Assembly (NCBI GenBank): GCA_022712815.1
Contig: JAFLJW010000187.1
Location: 1-8,109 of the forward strand
From: Pseudodesulfovibrio sp.
GTDB taxonomy: Bacteria; Desulfobacterota; Desulfovibrionia; Desulfovibrionales; Desulfovibrionaceae
Direction: 5' to 3'
DNA length: 8,109 nt
Below are positions 7,513 through 8,109 of this stretch, piece after piece. The position numbers were made by a program, and so were the translations under genes. Within the stretch, counting starts at the first letter, position 1. Every line of letters begins with the position of its first letter. The notes beneath the pieces are model-generated. The model worked only from the letters and a program-made list of their open reading frames with translations. It searched no databases and was not told where the DNA came from.

Positions 7513-7520
7513 AAGGAAAT

Positions 7521-7526
7521 TCCTCC
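7521..7526 (-). promoter_or_regulatory. strong ribosome binding site of the binding-protein gene
   Basis: GGAGGA on the minus strand lies eight bases before the ATG. It is the best Shine-Dalgarno match in the operon, consistent with high expression of the binding protein, and it fixes the start at 7512. Confidence 0.75.
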
Positions 7527-7543
7527 ATAAATTTTAATCTATT

Positions 7544-7607
7544 ACGCCTTGTATGGCGTTTACCAGACCTCTCCTGCGCCCTTGTGGGCACATGTTTCGT
7601 CCGGTCT
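7544..7607 (-). other. possibly structured 5' leader of the binding-protein gene
   Basis: Three nested or adjacent inverted repeats occur just upstream of the ribosome binding site. AGACC (7565-7569) can pair with GGTCT (7603-7607), enclosing a GCCC-TTGT-GGGC hairpin (7578-7589) that extends by two pairs past a mismatch. A separate hairpin ACGCC-TTGTAT-GGCGT (7544-7559) lies 17 bases from the ribosome binding site. The stems are short, and I do not recognise a known riboswitch. It may be a regulatory or stabilising leader, or chance pairing. Confidence 0.3.
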
Positions 7608-7626
7608 AGCGGTGACAGGAAAGGGG

Positions 7627-7654
7627 TTGCCTCTCCAATTAATCACTGTATAAA
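7627..7654 (+). promoter_or_regulatory. candidate sigma70 promoter for the rightward lipoprotein gene
   Basis: TTGCCT (7627-7632) and TATAAA (7649-7654) are 16 bases apart. Transcription would start near 7661, leaving a leader of about 84 bases before the ATG at 7745. On the opposite strand the same spot reads TATACA (7652-7647), so a leftward promoter for the transporter could overlap it, although no good -35 box is seen for that direction. Confidence 0.35.
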
Positions 7655-7687
7655 TGACGGACGGAAACGAAATATTCATACACTTTT

Positions 7688-7708
7688 CACATTGTTTTAA
7701 CAATAGTG
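7688..7708. promoter_or_regulatory. palindrome, candidate operator in the divergent intergenic region
   Basis: ATTGTT (7691-7696) and AACAAT (7699-7704) form a perfect 6-2-6 palindrome. The flanking CAC (7688-7690) and GTG (7706-7708) extend the symmetry with one extra A on the right. It lies about 36 bases before the lipoprotein ATG and has no T-run suggestive of a terminator. A dimeric repressor or activator could bind here, but no regulator gene is adjacent. Confidence 0.35.
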
Positions 7709-7744
7709 CCTGGATGACTGATATAAAGGTGGATAGGTAGAATT

Positions 7745-8109
7745 ATGTTCGGAATGTTCGGTAGATACGCCTTTGTGACGATAGTTGTTCTTTTTTTATG
7801 CGGCTGTGGCGCATCTTCTGCCTTGGATGGTGGTTTTGACCCCGCAGAAATCTTGATGTTGGATAATGACTATGAATCAAGTATTTCGATCAAGAAGGGT
7901 GAAATGTTCGCTTTGGACATGCTCATTCCCTTTGCAAAGGGATACAGGATCATTGGCGCATCATTTGATCCCATCATGTTCAGACTGGAGCATTACCTTG
8001 AATACGAGGATGATGGCGCGACTCGTGCGCGGTACATGTTTTTGGCCCTTGAGGATGGGGCGTCTGATGTATTGATCAAGATGCAACCCCTGTCAGGCGG
8101 GGACGTGAA
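7745..8109 (+). CDS. predicted small lipoprotein of unknown function (3' partial)
   Basis: The frame opens at ATG 7745 and runs off the window end; 121 codons are visible with no stop. Residues 1-21 look like a lipoprotein signal: one arginine, a hydrophobic core (FVTIVVLFL) and a lipobox LCGC with Cys21 as the likely acylated residue; cysteine at the -2 position is unusual. The mature part alternates hydrophobic residues as in a beta-sandwich: SISIKKGEMFALDM, then PFAKGYRIIG, then a DDGATRARYMFLALEDGASDVLI stretch broken into short strands. This order (basic-Gly-Glu strand, a G-Y turn, then F.AL..G.S...I) loosely recalls chagasin-like I42 peptidase inhibitors, but the NPTTGY and tryptophan signatures are missing, so no function is assigned. 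The ribosome binding site is weak (AGGT, about seven bases before the ATG); ATG 7754 is an alternative start. It is divergent from the transporter. Confidence 0.72.
   Translation, partial: MFGMFGRYAFVTIVVLFLCGCGASSALDGGFDPAEILMLDNDYESSISIKKGEMFALDMLIPFAKGYRIIGASFDPIMFRLEHYLEYEDDGATRARYMFLALEDGASDVLIKMQPLSGGDV

Noticed and set aside
5812..7530. Long rightward open frame of 572 codons opposite the binding-protein gene
   Set aside because: It is a shadow of the real leftward gene, which has a lipoprotein signal, a strong ribosome binding site and family-5 motifs. The antisense product has low-complexity Gly/Val/His composition, no recognisable domain and no promoter or ribosome binding site.
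7597..7604. CCGGACGA on the minus strand as the start of a guanidine-III riboswitch
   Set aside because: Only the first eight bases fit. The later conserved ACCCGG and AGGACAAGACGG segments needed for the pseudoknot are absent.
7866..8075. Rightward 69-codon frame near the window end
   Set aside because: It overlaps the lipoprotein gene in another frame; the frame from 7745 has a signal peptide and lipobox and stays open to the window end.

Overview
The window looks like ordinary chromosome from a Gram-negative bacterium of moderate-to-high GC. The mix of genes would suit a sulfate-reducing deltaproteobacterium of the Desulfovibrio type: a flavin disulfide reductase fused to rhodanese, a lone receiver protein and a five-gene peptide importer. 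That placement is an inference from gene content and style, not from a marker gene. I see no rRNA, tRNA, CRISPR array, insertion sequence or phage gene.

Left part (1-1720, + strand). The window opens inside a pyridine nucleotide-disulfide oxidoreductase of the CoA-disulfide/persulfide reductase type, which ends in a rhodanese domain. After a 95-base gap comes a small single-domain response regulator (CheY-like receiver only). Its best start is a GTG at 1324 rather than the longer GTG start at 1285. A strong, nearly symmetric hairpin at 1781-1825 lies between this gene and the convergent operon and probably terminates transcription from both sides.

Middle part (1839-7512, - strand). A complete peptide (dipeptide/oligopeptide) ABC importer operon is transcribed leftward: lipoprotein substrate-binding protein, permease B, permease C, ATPase D, ATPase F. 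The binding protein captures the peptide outside the inner membrane, the B/C pair forms the channel, and the D/F pair hydrolyses ATP. The last four genes are packed with gaps of 0-3 bases or a 1-base overlap, which suggests translational coupling. A 176-base gap with a stable hairpin (5819-5855) separates the binding-protein gene from the rest and probably sets the usual excess of binding protein over membrane parts.

Right part (7513-8109). A 232-base divergent intergenic region holds a possibly structured leader for the binding-protein gene, a palindrome at 7688-7708 and a candidate rightward promoter. It is followed by the start of a small predicted lipoprotein on the + strand, cut off by the window end. 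The protein is not recognised with confidence, but its pattern faintly resembles chagasin-type (I42) beta-sandwich proteins.

I did not find a convincing new multi-gene system. The most interesting points are the truncated lipoprotein, the palindrome and structured leader in the divergent region, and the two-cysteine rhodanese domain.
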